A DNA stretch of 64,000 bases, from NCBI RefSeq assembly GCF_051209875.1, contig NZ_JBNTQY010000001.1, positions 4,712,001 through 4,776,000 of the forward strand, written 5' to 3'. The notes under the pieces are model-generated. The model ran no database searches, had not been told where the DNA came from, and saw nothing but the letters and a program-made list of their open reading frames with translations. Of this stretch, positions 24,661 through 37,583 are shown piece after piece. Source of the stretch: Emticicia sp051209875. GTDB lineage: Bacteria > Bacteroidota > Bacteroidia > Cytophagales > Spirosomataceae. Position numbers and translations under genes: made by a program. Each line of letters begins with the position of its first letter. Position 1 is the first letter of the stretch.

Positions 24661-26916
24661 TCACTTCGCTAAATACCAATCTGTATCTTTAGTACCACCA
24701 CTTGTTGCCCAACTTTCAAACTTAGGATATACACTTTTAATGTTTTTTGATTCCAACGGATAGATAAAAGATACAGGAACACTCAAGCCCCACGGCTCAT
24801 TATTAACCGATTTGAACGCGTCAGTTTTTGATAGTTTACTACCTGTCACACTTTCGATGAGTGCCTTGTCTATCTTATCTGTGGCAGCATATCCCACCAA
24901 ATGGACTTCACCTCTTCCGCTATTATTCAGGCTCGAATTAACAATAAACATATTTAAGTTCTGATAGGTAAAATTGTCCAAAGGTGTAGTAAACTCAATT
25001 GTAACCACTACCTCAACAGGACTGTAACTACCATTTTGAGTAGATATATTTGGTGTATCTGATGCTCCAAAGGCTTTATGTGCATCGTCAACAATCGTTG
25101 CTACTGCATACGTTTGCCCAGTTTCCACGCCATTTGAACCCAGCTTTAAAACTGAGCCAACCAAGTTTGTGCGTGAATAGTTAACTGATTTTACACTTCC
25201 TGCTGTTATACCATCCAATTGTACCGCAATAGATGCTCGCTTAGAAGCTCCTACCGAGGTCAATTTTCCTTTCAAAACTACCTTAGTTATCTTATTAGTT
25301 GAATTCTGGAACTTACTAATATTCATATCAATAACAACGTCATTCATATCATAATCACCAAGATCAGGCCAATTATCTTCAAAGGCGTATGAAAATGTAC
25401 CAAGATTAATCTCTGTCACATTCTGATCAGTCGGAACAGTCCCAGCACCTTGGTCATTATTTCCGCCTGCATTACATGCTGTACCAGCGATCACAACAGT
25501 CGATTTATCATACGGCACTATACTTGCAGGACTATTTACAATATAAAATGTATTCCATTGTTCATTAGCGGTATGATCTGAGCAAGCAATCTCAAGGTTG
25601 CCAGAATAAGTGATGGCTTGATATTGGTTTTTTACATCTACCTTTTTTAACCGTGCTAATGCTATGCCCTTTTCAGGACCATTCATGTAGTTTCTGTTAC
25701 TATTGAACTTAGCTGTACCTGAAACTTCCAATATAGCAGAAGATGACACGTTAAATCGTGTTCCACCCGCATCTAAAGTACCGATACTTAACATTGCCTT
25801 GTCAGCAATATTCACAATTGCATTATTAGTAGCTAGCGTTCCTATTTTGGTAAGACACACAGCTTCCAATGTGGCATTTGTAAGAGAAGCCGTTGACACT
25901 GCCAAATTTCCTTCATTACGAATCTTTGTAGATGCAGTAGTACTGGTCAATGTCTCAAATTTAGCCGTACCAAAATTTGTAAAGCTTCCATTGGAGAATG
26001 TAGCCTTGCTAGACGTCAATGTACCATAGTTTGCATATTGGGTTTCATTTGTTGTATTCAAATCTGAAAACACTGCTGTACCATAGTTTGTGAACGAACC
26101 CATTGTATTTTGGGTCAAACTATTCAGCGTTATATTTCCTTCAGTTGTAATAAAAATAGTGTTATTACTTCCCAGATTCAAGGTATAATTTTTATTTGTC
26201 CATGTCCCATCAATATAAATTTTTACATTATTTGTTCCATTATTTGCATCAATTTGACCAATAAATGTCGTCCCTAATTTAACCACATAAGATTTATTAG
26301 ATTCCACAGAAATATTTCCGCTACCAATGATTGGAATTGCATCTGCAGGTACAACTATTCCCGAGACCTTCGAATCAAATGATGGAGAAAATGTATTAGC
26401 TTGCGACAAACCCGAGACTACACGCATACTACTAGCCCTGAGAACATTCGTAGAAGCATTTAGTGAAACATTCAATGAAGTGGCATTAGCTACTGCCACC
26501 ATCGAAACAGAAGGAATTTTAACAGGTGAAATCTTTTTAATATATACATATTGCAGCATAGTAGGGACTGCAATTTTACCAACAAAATCCTGCCCTTTTT
26601 TAGCCATACCTGCACCTAAAAGATTGGCTTTTGCACCAAGATTTGGGTCATTATCATATAACTCTACACGATAAAAATATTGACCATCAAATTTATCATC
26701 AACAGTCACACGAACATCCATGATCTTAACTGTTGTCCATTTAAAATCTGATGGAATTGATACTCCTACTGGAAATAATTTTGGCGAAGCTATCTCTGTT
26801 GTCTTAGGAATTTCTGCTTTAAAACAGCTTGTAAGGCATAAGACAATACCCAAGCACCATAGAAAATGATAAAAATTATTTCTTTTGAACGTACTTGTAA
26901 ATGGATTATTATTCAT
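24661..26916 (-). CDS. LruC-domain lipoprotein
   Basis: Surface lipoprotein of 751 residues. The signal peptide ends in LCLTSC (Cys about 31). The central part (about 200-400) has irregular repeats around a (N/F)YGT motif (FTNYGTAVFSDL, YANYGTLTSSKATF, FTNFGTAKFETL), suggesting a beta-solenoid. The C-terminal third is an LruC/DUF4842-type domain: YAFEDNWPDLGDYDMNDVVIDMNIS, KVVLKGKLTSVGA, then AATDKIDKALIESV. The Asp/Asn-rich GDYDMNDVV motif resembles a calcium-binding loop. Function unknown; probably a cell-surface or adhesin-like protein. No neighbour is co-transcribed. Confidence 0.85.
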   Translation of the reverse strand: MNNNPFTSTFKRNNFYHFLWCLGIVLCLTSCFKAEIPKTTEIASPKLFPVGVSIPSDFKWTTVKIMDVRVTVDDKFDGQYFYRVELYDNDPNLGAKANLLGAGMAKKGQDFVGKIAVPTMLQYVYIKKISPVKIPSVSMVAVANATSLNVSLNASTNVLRASSMRVVSGLSQANTFSPSFDSKVSGIVVPADAIPIIGSGNISVESNKSYVVKLGTTFIGQIDANNGTNNVKIYIDGTWTNKNYTLNLGSNNTIFITTEGNITLNSLTQNTMGSFTNYGTAVFSDLNTTNETQYANYGTLTSSKATFSNGSFTNFGTAKFETLTSTTASTKIRNEGNLAVSTASLTNATLEAVCLTKIGTLATNNAIVNIADKAMLSIGTLDAGGTRFNVSSSAILEVSGTAKFNSNRNYMNGPEKGIALARLKKVDVKNQYQAITYSGNLEIACSDHTANEQWNTFYIVNSPASIVPYDKSTVVIAGTACNAGGNNDQGAGTVPTDQNVTEINLGTFSYAFEDNWPDLGDYDMNDVVIDMNISKFQNSTNKITKVVLKGKLTSVGASKRASIAVQLDGITAGSVKSVNYSRTNLVGSVLKLGSNGVETGQTYAVATIVDDAHKAFGASDTPNISTQNGSYSPVEVVVTIEFTTPLDNFTYQNLNMFIVNSSLNNSGRGEVHLVGYAATDKIDKALIESVTGSKLSKTDAFKSVNNEPWGLSVPVSFIYPLESKNIKSVYPKFESWATSGGTKDTDWYLAK

Positions 26917-27292
26917 GTTATTATTATTGATAAAGTTTTTAGATTCCTATTTATTTAGCTAAATCACAAGCAAAAAATAGTCCAACTGAAGAGAGATAAA
27001 AAAAGAAGAATACTTAAATTATTAAACGGTAACATAACATTCGCTATTTACAGTACAAAGTTGTAAATAATAATGTGGATGCAGCTTAGCTTTCGATGTT
27101 TGGGTTAAATAAATGGGAAATTGACGATTTTTAACCGTTGAGGAATTAGAGGTTAAGAAGGGTAGAGCTTGAATTTCTATTTTTAAAATATGGTTTCAAT
27201 GATAGCTAATAATCGTTCCACAGCTATAAGAAACGATTTCATAAAGACGAAAAGTGATTCAAAGCGATTATCTATTACTTCAACATTTTGAT
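26917..27292. other. Intergenic region, no gene or clear signal seen
   Basis: The 376 bp between the LruC gene and the PQQ dehydrogenase hold no ORF, tRNA or strong hairpin that I can support. A promoter for the LruC gene must lie here, but no good TAnnTTTG pair was recognised. Confidence 0.4.
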
Positions 27293-29443
27293 TTAAGGTA
27301 AGGCAAAAGCCAAGTATTTATCACCTGATTTTGCTTTTAGCTTTCCACCACCACAAGCAATTACAACATACTGTTTGCCATCCACCGCATACACACTCGG
27401 TGAGGCATAAGCAGCAGCAGGAAGTGCTACTTGCCATAAAACTTTGCCAGTTTGACGATCAATTGCACGAAATTGTTGATCTTTTGTAGCTGCAATAAAT
27501 AATATCCCACCTGCTGTTACGGCAGCACCACCATAATTATCAGTCCCAGTAATCGGTATCCCTTTTGCTGTCAATTCTGGATATTCGCCCAATGGAATTT
27601 GCCAACGACGTTTGCCTGTGTTCATATCAATTGCAGTAAGTGTTCCCCACGGCGGTGTGTTAATTGGATATCCTTTACTATCATACCAGCGATTATATCC
27701 TGTGTGTATATAATCAGATTTTGATAAATTTGCTTTATCATTCATCTCAACATTAGTATTTTTACCAAATAGATAATCGACAATTGCTTTACTTTCTGCC
27801 TCTTTCAATTGTGTAAAAACTGGCATCATCCCACGGCCTTTATTCAACAGTTGAAGTGTTGAGGTTTCATTATATTTTGAATTTATTTTTTGTAAAGAGG
27901 GATAAGTACCATCTTCATTGCCTTCTCGATTTGCTCCATGACAAGACCTACAATAGTTCTGATAAAGTTGTTTCCCTGATAAAATTAGTTTTGTTTCTTG
28001 AGATTTTGGTGCTTCAATTAATGAGCTATAAACTGGATTTTCTTTGGCAGGAACATACATTATACTATTTTCATCAACAGCTGCCCCTCCCCATTGAGCT
28101 CCACCATCAGTACCAGGAAAGAATACGGTGCGATTGTTTCCTAATGGCGTAAATGGCTGTCCAGTAGTCGCTTTTCTAACTTGGCCAATGATTTCTTCAC
28201 GGTTAGACGCAAATTCATTGACATCTTTTTCGGTAAAACTTTGTCGAGTAAAAGGTTCAGGAAGCAATGGAATAGGTTGTGTCGCTGATGCTTGCTCGCC
28301 ATTGATTGTTGAAGATGGAAACCCTCTTTCTTCAATCGGGAAAAGTGGTTTCCCAGTAACTCTGTCAAATACAAAGGTAAACCCTTGCTTACTCAAAACT
28401 GATACAGCATCAATTTTTTGACCATTTTTAATGATAGTAAATAAATTAGGTGGTGCTGGAATATCTCGATCCCAAATATCATGATGAACCGTTTGGAAAT
28501 GCCAAATTCGCTTACCTGTTGTTGCATTCAATGCCAATAAGCAATTGGCGAATAAGTTATTACCTTTTCTATTACCTCCATAAAAATCAAAAGCCGCCGA
28601 ACCTGTTGGAGCATAAACAATTCCTCGTTTTTGATCAATTGCCATCCCCATCCAATTGTTAGCTCCACCTAAATTTTGATAATTTTGTTTTTCCCAAGTT
28701 CTATATCCAAATTCATTCGGTCGTGGAATTGTATGAAAAGTCCAAATTTTACGACCTGTCCTTACATCAAAAGCTCTGATATCGCCAAGCAATGCTGTCG
28801 CACTTTCAGAAACACGTGTACCCACAATCAATGTATTTTTAAATACAACCGCTGGCGTATTAGAAATAACATATTCATCGGCACCAGGGCGTTTGATACC
28901 ATCAATCAGATTGATTTTCCCATTTGTCCCAAATGAAAAAATCGTTTGTCCAGTTTGGGCATTGAGGGCATATAAAAAAGCTCCATAAGCAAAGAAAACT
29001 CGAGCTTCTTTTCCATCAGTCCAATAAGTAACCCCACGGCTTGTCATGCTGAAAGTATTATCTTTCAAATTGGTTTTCCAAAGCTCACGACCTGTAGCAG
29101 CATCTAAAGCAAAAGCTTGAGAACCTGCCGAAACACCATACATTATTCCTCTGATAATCAATGGATTACACTGAATTTGTGTTGTATTTCTTATTGTATC
29201 TGCTCCACCAGAAGCATATTCCCAAGCTAATTTTAGTTGTGAAATATTTGAGGAATTTATTTGTGTAAGTTTAGAAAAATGGTTGCAATCATCCCCTCCA
29301 TTATACGCTGGCCAATCTTCATTTGCAAGATTTTCTATATTAGAAACAAATAGTATAATAACAAAAATTGCCATATAAATTCGAATTAAACTTGAATTTA
29401 TATGGCAATCTCTCCACAATAAAAGCTTTTTTACCTTTATCAT
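27293..29443 (-). CDS. PQQ-dependent dehydrogenase with inserted cytochrome c domain
   Basis: Periplasmic quinoprotein of up to 716 residues. An eight-bladed PQQ propeller begins EDWPAYNGGDDCNHFSKLTQINSSNISQLKLAW. It contains blade repeats such as ALDAATGRELWKTNL, ALNATTGKRIWHFQTVHHDIWDRDIPAPP and AIDRQTGKVLWQVALP. A cytochrome c domain with heme motif CRSCH (498-502) is inserted before the last blades. It probably oxidises a sugar or alcohol and passes electrons to the heme. No PQQ-synthesis genes are in the window. The start is ambiguous: ATG at 29443 gives a basic N-terminus, while ATG at 29374 lies inside a hairpin arm. Confidence 0.88.
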   Translation of the reverse strand: MIKVKKLLLWRDCHINSSLIRIYMAIFVIILFVSNIENLANEDWPAYNGGDDCNHFSKLTQINSSNISQLKLAWEYASGGADTIRNTTQIQCNPLIIRGIMYGVSAGSQAFALDAATGRELWKTNLKDNTFSMTSRGVTYWTDGKEARVFFAYGAFLYALNAQTGQTIFSFGTNGKINLIDGIKRPGADEYVISNTPAVVFKNTLIVGTRVSESATALLGDIRAFDVRTGRKIWTFHTIPRPNEFGYRTWEKQNYQNLGGANNWMGMAIDQKRGIVYAPTGSAAFDFYGGNRKGNNLFANCLLALNATTGKRIWHFQTVHHDIWDRDIPAPPNLFTIIKNGQKIDAVSVLSKQGFTFVFDRVTGKPLFPIEERGFPSSTINGEQASATQPIPLLPEPFTRQSFTEKDVNEFASNREEIIGQVRKATTGQPFTPLGNNRTVFFPGTDGGAQWGGAAVDENSIMYVPAKENPVYSSLIEAPKSQETKLILSGKQLYQNYCRSCHGANREGNEDGTYPSLQKINSKYNETSTLQLLNKGRGMMPVFTQLKEAESKAIVDYLFGKNTNVEMNDKANLSKSDYIHTGYNRWYDSKGYPINTPPWGTLTAIDMNTGKRRWQIPLGEYPELTAKGIPITGTDNYGGAAVTAGGILFIAATKDQQFRAIDRQTGKVLWQVALPAAAYASPSVYAVDGKQYVVIACGGGKLKAKSGDKYLAFALP
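29368..29410 (-). promoter_or_regulatory. 16-bp hairpin covering an alternative start of the PQQ dehydrogenase gene
   Basis: A perfect stem ATTGCCATATAAATTC (29368-29383) / GAATTTATATGGCAAT (29395-29410) with an 11-nt loop. In the mRNA, the ATG at 29374 is buried in the 3' arm. If that ATG is the true start the hairpin would mask it; if the start is 29443 the hairpin is inside the signal-peptide coding region. Confidence 0.6.
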
Positions 29444-29612
29444 TATGTCAATATTTAGTTATTTTTCTGAAAAATAATGAATATTTTTAATATCCAAAGC
29501 ATATATTTTCTACAAAATAAATTACTTTTTACCTTTCCCCCAACTTTCCTGCTTGACACCTTCCTTAACATTTCTGTTGAATATGTTCAGAGATAATTTT
29601 GTCTTAAACGCA

Positions 29613-29643
29613 AAAAACCTCAGCTTTAAGGGCTGAGGTTTTT
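29613..29643 (-). terminator. Terminator of the rRNA operon
   Basis: A perfect 12-bp stem AAAAACCTCAGC (29613-29624) / GCTGAGGTTTTT (29632-29643) with a 7-nt loop lies directly downstream of the 5S gene. On the minus strand it reads into a T-run. Confidence 0.85.
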
Positions 29644-29654
29644 AAAATAAAATC

Positions 29655-29766
29655 CTGGCATCTACTTACTCTCCCGAGTATGAACTCAGTACCATCAGCG
29701 GTGCGGGGCTTAACTTCTCTGTTCGAGATGGGAAGAGGTGAACACCCGCCCAATGGACGCCATGAA
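29655..29766 (-). rRNA. rrf: 5S ribosomal RNA
   Basis: The minus strand contains the conserved 5S core CCCATCTCGAACAGAGAAG, then AAGCCCCGCACCGCTGATGGTACTG in two parts, ending AGTAGATGCCAGG. It is the last gene of the 16S-Ile-Ala-23S-5S operon. Ends are approximate by a few bases. Confidence 0.92.
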
Positions 29767-29892
29767 GGACTGCCTATTTCGGTTAAAAACCACTAGGACT
29801 TAATATCTTTTAGTTCTTCATGTCTTAATTGGTTATTCCAATAAAACTACAATGACTTTGATAGAGAGAAATAATAAGAAAAAGTATAAAAA

Positions 29893-32705
<2,813 letters not shown>

Positions 32706-32915
32706 TCTCTTTTTTTCTTATTATCTCTCTGCCATCATGTCAAGGAACTTACTTCATCCTAAAATCAATTATTATCTTACAACAATAATCTACTTTATTC
32801 AGAAATGTGGTATTTTATACCTATTGAAAGAACTTTATGCGACCGTAGTCACCTTTCATTATTTTTACTCTTGTACTACTTACTCTTTAATCTTACTCTC
32901 TTACTTTAAAAGTAG

Positions 32916-32989
32916 TGGAGAATAACGGAGTCGAACCGTTGACCCCCTGCTTGCAAAGCAGGTGCTCTAGCCAGCTGAGCTAATCCCCC
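32916..32989 (-). tRNA. tRNA-Ala (anticodon TGC)
   Basis: A 74-nt cloverleaf reads GGGGGAT TA GCTC at its 5' end, anticodon stem-loop CCTGC-TTTGCAA-GCAGG and T-arm GGTTCGACT. The 7-bp acceptor stem pairs with ATTCTCC (two G-T pairs), followed by discriminator A. CCA is not encoded. It is in the 16S-23S spacer. Confidence 0.95.
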
Positions 32990-33002
32990 TTATCTTTACT
33001 GG

Positions 33003-33076
33003 TGGGCCTGCGTGGACTCGAACCACGGACCTTTACATTATCAGTGTAACGCTCTAACCACCTGAGCTACAAGCCC
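33003..33076 (-). tRNA. tRNA-Ile (anticodon GAT)
   Basis: A 74-nt cloverleaf starts GGGCTTGTAGCTCAGGTGG; the anticodon loop is CTGATAA and the T-arm is GGTTCGAGT. The acceptor stem GGGCTTG pairs with CAGGCCC and the discriminator is A. It lies in the 16S-23S spacer, 13 bp before tRNA-Ala, the usual bacterial order. Confidence 0.95.
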
Positions 33077-33229
33077 CTTTCAGAACCTTGAAGCTAAAGT
33101 TAGTTTGTCACCAACTGCCTGTATTAGTCCCTTAGTCTTAATTCTACATAAAAATAACTTAAATAGGAGAACAAATGCTTACTCTTTCAAAAGTGTCAGT
33201 CGTTTTTTTTCTTTGTTAGAAAACTCTAA

Positions 33230-34730
<1,501 letters not shown>

Positions 34731-34954
34731 AATATCAAGTTTGTCTGACTACTCTAAAAAATTTTAAGCTCGCATTTGCTCTCCCAATAAGTTAAGGAAC
34801 TTTATTCAAATCTACTACTTAATCATTTCGTAAACCTAAATTCGTACAGCTAATCTGTTCTTTATTGATTAACTCTTTTTTACTCTTTTACTAAAACCAA
34901 TTCTTAATCTCTTTTCCAATTTTACTCTTCAAAATCTCTGAGCGAAACGGACTG

Positions 34955-34962
34955 CAAAGGTA
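34955..34962 (-). promoter_or_regulatory. rrn promoter element P1 (closest to 16S)
   Basis: TACCTTTG followed by CA on the minus strand is a perfect TAnnTTTG -7 element. No TTG is found at the usual distance upstream, so this is the weakest of the four. Confidence 0.5.
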
Positions 34963-35071
34963 CAAACAATATTTTTTAAAAACTAATTATTTGTGAAATT
35001 TATTTTCTCAACCTCTACTCTTCTTTTCCTTTTCAAATCACTTATTTTATTAAGTAATTTCGTTCGGGGTG

Positions 35072-35102
35072 CAAAGGTCTGAATTTTAATTTTAACCTCC
35101 AA
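35072..35102 (-). promoter_or_regulatory. rrn promoter P2
   Basis: TTG (35100-35102), a 20-nt spacer and GACCTTTG (35072-35079), followed by CACCCCG, on the minus strand. The -7 element starts with GA instead of TA, exactly as in P3. Confidence 0.65.
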
Positions 35103-35175
35103 ATTTTTTAAGAACTTTATTTTTTACATCCCTCTTTCTACTATCTCCTTCCTATTCTCTCTCTTAATCGGGGTG

Positions 35176-35206
35176 CAAAGGTCTGAACTTTATTCTATAA
35201 ATCCAA
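35176..35206 (-). promoter_or_regulatory. rrn promoter P3
   Basis: TTG (35204-35206), a 20-nt spacer and GACCTTTG (35176-35183), followed by CACCCCG, on the minus strand. P2 and P3 are near copies of each other, sharing GACCTTTGCACCCCG. Confidence 0.65.
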
Positions 35207-35298
35207 ACTTTATTTTAACTTTTTTTCAGCTTCGTTTATCATGCTCCTGCTTCATAACGCTCTACTTACTTCCTCCCTTTTTCTTCGGTCAATACCTT

Positions 35299-35342
35299 GT
35301 CGTTTGGGAGTGCAAAGGTACGAACTTTATTTTACAACGCAA
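35299..35342 (-). promoter_or_regulatory. rrn promoter P4 with the element shared with tRNA-Phe
   Basis: TTG (35340-35342), a 19-nt spacer and TACCTTTG (35313-35320) on the minus strand give a full consensus promoter. The 18 bases TTTGCACTCCCAAACGAC (35316 down to 35299), which span the -7 end and the start of the transcript, are identical to those of the tRNA-Phe promoter at 52205-52222. Confidence 0.75.
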
Positions 35343-35493
35343 GACCCCCTTAGAAAATACTTTATAACCCCAATCCCTTCACCCCTTATTATCAGTTACT
35401 TACAGTTTTTACAAACCACAAAGATCCAACAAGTTCTTCGTATTATCCTATAAATAATCGCCTATCAAGAAGATTTAATCCAGTACAACCATG

Positions 35494-35524
35494 CCTGAAC
35501 AACTTCGAAAAGTTGTTATACAGG
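35494..35524 (-). terminator. Terminator-like hairpin after the OmpA gene
   Basis: Stem AACAACTT (35498-35505) / AAGTTGTT (35510-35517) closed by a TTCG tetraloop on the minus strand, with outer pairing CCTG/CAGG. It directly follows the OmpA stop and lies ahead of the rrn promoters. Confidence 0.65.
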
Positions 35525-35525
35525 G

Positions 35526-36740
35526 TTACATGCTAATAATTTGCATTTCTACCCTACGATTTTGGGATTTATCTGTTTTTGAGATGGGAGAATCTGGCCC
35601 CATGCCTCTTACTTGAATGCGATTAGATCTAATTCCTTTTTTTACAAGGTAGGCTTTGCAGGCTTTTGCTCTATTTAATGATAATTCGATATTACTATTT
35701 CTATCACCTTCATCAGAAGTGTGCCCAATGATTTCGATTACCATACTTGGCGATTGTTCCATCAATTTTTGAACATTATCAAGCTCATTCATCGCTATTG
35801 ATGTTATGACTGCTTTTGACTGTTCAAACTGAATATTTTTCAAAATAACTTTTTCTCCTGTTATCATTTTTTTGCCTTCATACTCTACCGACTTATTGGG
35901 AATAGGAATAGGCTTGTTGTCATTGACAAGTGGCTGTTTAGCTTTTCTTGTGTTCTTTGTCCATATAGTTATAGGAACTCTTACTCTCAGCCAAAGTGCA
36001 GCTTGTGTAAAACGCAAAGTATTTTCTCCAGCATTTGTATTGTTCCTAATAAATGTTGATTTGTCTTTTGAAAATACAGAAGTTGGAATGTGTAGTCCTA
36101 CGCTTAGTTCCATTGGCAGATCGAATGAGCTTACACCGGTGACTCCATATTCGGGAGATATAATAATGGTATTAGATTTCTTAGAGATATTTGTTGTGAT
36201 CAAACCATTACCATTTGTTATTAATCCTCTTCCACCTGTTCCATTGTTATTTTCGCTTACTGCTTTTGTATCTCCTGCATAATGAATATTGCATTGAAAA
36301 AATTGCCAATTATGGGTATATCTTGCACCTAATAATAAAGAAGTGTATTTATTGGCAAATAGCCATTTACTATATTGAGTTGTGCTGGAAACCCTTATTG
36401 GGTCGGGGTCGTTAAGGATATTAATGTGCAGGGCTCGATTGATGCCAATATTTAGCGACCATGTTTTGTTTATGCTATAATTTACGTCAATACCAAAAGT
36501 ATTAGTGATTTTAAATACTCTACGAGAATTACCCGAAGATGTGCCAATTACATTAATGAGTCCGTTTTTGAAATAGTTGGGTTGAAGGATGAGATTACTG
36601 TTGCCTCCAGTGATAAAAGGGGGAATTGCCCAGCCAATTCCAATATGCGGTGAAACCGTTAATTTTGATCGAAAAGAAGTTTGTGAAAAAACCAAAGAGT
36701 TGATAAAAACGAAAAATAATATTCTTAGTAATTTCATCAC
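35526..36740 (-). CDS. OmpA-family outer-membrane protein
   Basis: Protein of 404 residues. A signal peptide (1-20, ending VFSQ) precedes an N-terminal region (about 25-270) rich in alternating polar and hydrophobic strands, probably an outer-membrane barrel. The C-terminal OmpA domain (about 295-404) has IEIIGHTSDEGDRNSNIELSLNRAKACKAYL and VRGMGPDSPISKTDKSQNRRVEM, including the Asp and Arg that hold diaminopimelate. It begins only 20 bp after the trpA stop, so it is probably read from the trp transcript, an unexpected partner. The gene stops before a hairpin. Confidence 0.85.
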   Translation of the reverse strand: MMKLLRILFFVFINSLVFSQTSFRSKLTVSPHIGIGWAIPPFITGGNSNLILQPNYFKNGLINVIGTSSGNSRRVFKITNTFGIDVNYSINKTWSLNIGINRALHINILNDPDPIRVSSTTQYSKWLFANKYTSLLLGARYTHNWQFFQCNIHYAGDTKAVSENNNGTGGRGLITNGNGLITTNISKKSNTIIISPEYGVTGVSSFDLPMELSVGLHIPTSVFSKDKSTFIRNNTNAGENTLRFTQAALWLRVRVPITIWTKNTRKAKQPLVNDNKPIPIPNKSVEYEGKKMITGEKVILKNIQFEQSKAVITSIAMNELDNVQKLMEQSPSMVIEIIGHTSDEGDRNSNIELSLNRAKACKAYLVKKGIRSNRIQVRGMGPDSPISKTDKSQNRRVEMQIISM

Positions 36741-36760
36741 CTCTTTGGTTTATGGACTAT

Positions 36761-37543
36761 TTATCCTTTAACGGATTTAACATAGCTTACTATATCATTA
36801 TATATACTACTTTTATCTGCGGCATTTTGTAACACTCTGATAAACTGGCTTCCAATGATGGCACCTGCAGCATATTGGCTGGCTTTGATGAAAGTAGCAT
36901 TGTCTTTTATTCCAAAACCTATGAGTCGTGGGTTTTTGAGATTCATAGCATTGACACGGTTAAAATAAGTTTCCATCGTGTCAGTAATGCCTGATGTACC
37001 TCCTGTAACGCTCGCACTGCTTACCATATATATAAAGCCATCTGAGATTTCGTCAATTCTACGAATACGAGCTTCTGATGTTTGTGGCGTAATCAAGAAT
37101 ATATTGAGTAGTCCGTATTTATCAAAAATAGCTTTATAATCTTCATAATACTCATCCATTGGTAAATCTGGTAAGATTAATCCATCGACTCCTACTTCTT
37201 GACATTTCTTACAGAAATTTTCAATGCCAAATTGCACGACTGGATTAATATAACCCATCAAAACAATTGGAATTGAAACCTTGCTTCGAATACCCTCTAA
37301 TTGCTGGAAGAGTACTTTCAAACTCATGCCATTTTCTAAAGCAACTTGATTTGATTGCTGAATGGTCTCGCCATCGGCAACTGGGTCAGAATACGGCATT
37401 CCGATTTCGGCAATATCTGCACCTGCTTCTTGAAGAGCTTCCAAAACCGTAGCTGTATCGTCAAGATTTGGGAAGCCTGCGGTAAAATATATATTTAAAA
37501 CCTTATTGGGTTTATTAATAAATAACTGAGTTATACGATTCAT
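36761..37543 (-). CDS. trpA: Tryptophan synthase alpha subunit
   Basis: Enzyme of 260 residues, the normal length. It cleaves indole-3-glycerol phosphate to indole and glyceraldehyde 3-phosphate and passes indole to TrpB. Family features are IYFTAGFPNLDDT, ADIAEIGMPYSDPVADGETIQQSNQVAL (catalytic Glu in EIGMPYSDP), DGLILPDLPMDE (catalytic Asp) and MVSSASVTGGTSG, with GFGIKD near the phosphate site. It is separated from trpB by three unrelated genes. The OmpA gene follows after 20 bp. Confidence 0.96.
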   Translation of the reverse strand: MNRITQLFINKPNKVLNIYFTAGFPNLDDTATVLEALQEAGADIAEIGMPYSDPVADGETIQQSNQVALENGMSLKVLFQQLEGIRSKVSIPIVLMGYINPVVQFGIENFCKKCQEVGVDGLILPDLPMDEYYEDYKAIFDKYGLLNIFLITPQTSEARIRRIDEISDGFIYMVSSASVTGGTSGITDTMETYFNRVNAMNLKNPRLIGFGIKDNATFIKASQYAAGAIIGSQFIRVLQNAADKSSIYNDIVSYVKSVKG

Positions 37544-37583
37544 TCTTTTTTTCTTTGGTAAATTAAAAATACATCAAACAAAA

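Noticed and set aside
24661..26916. Plus-strand ORFs of 108-115 residues opposite the LruC gene
   Set aside because: They lie antisense to a long clear gene and have no recognisable domain or start context.
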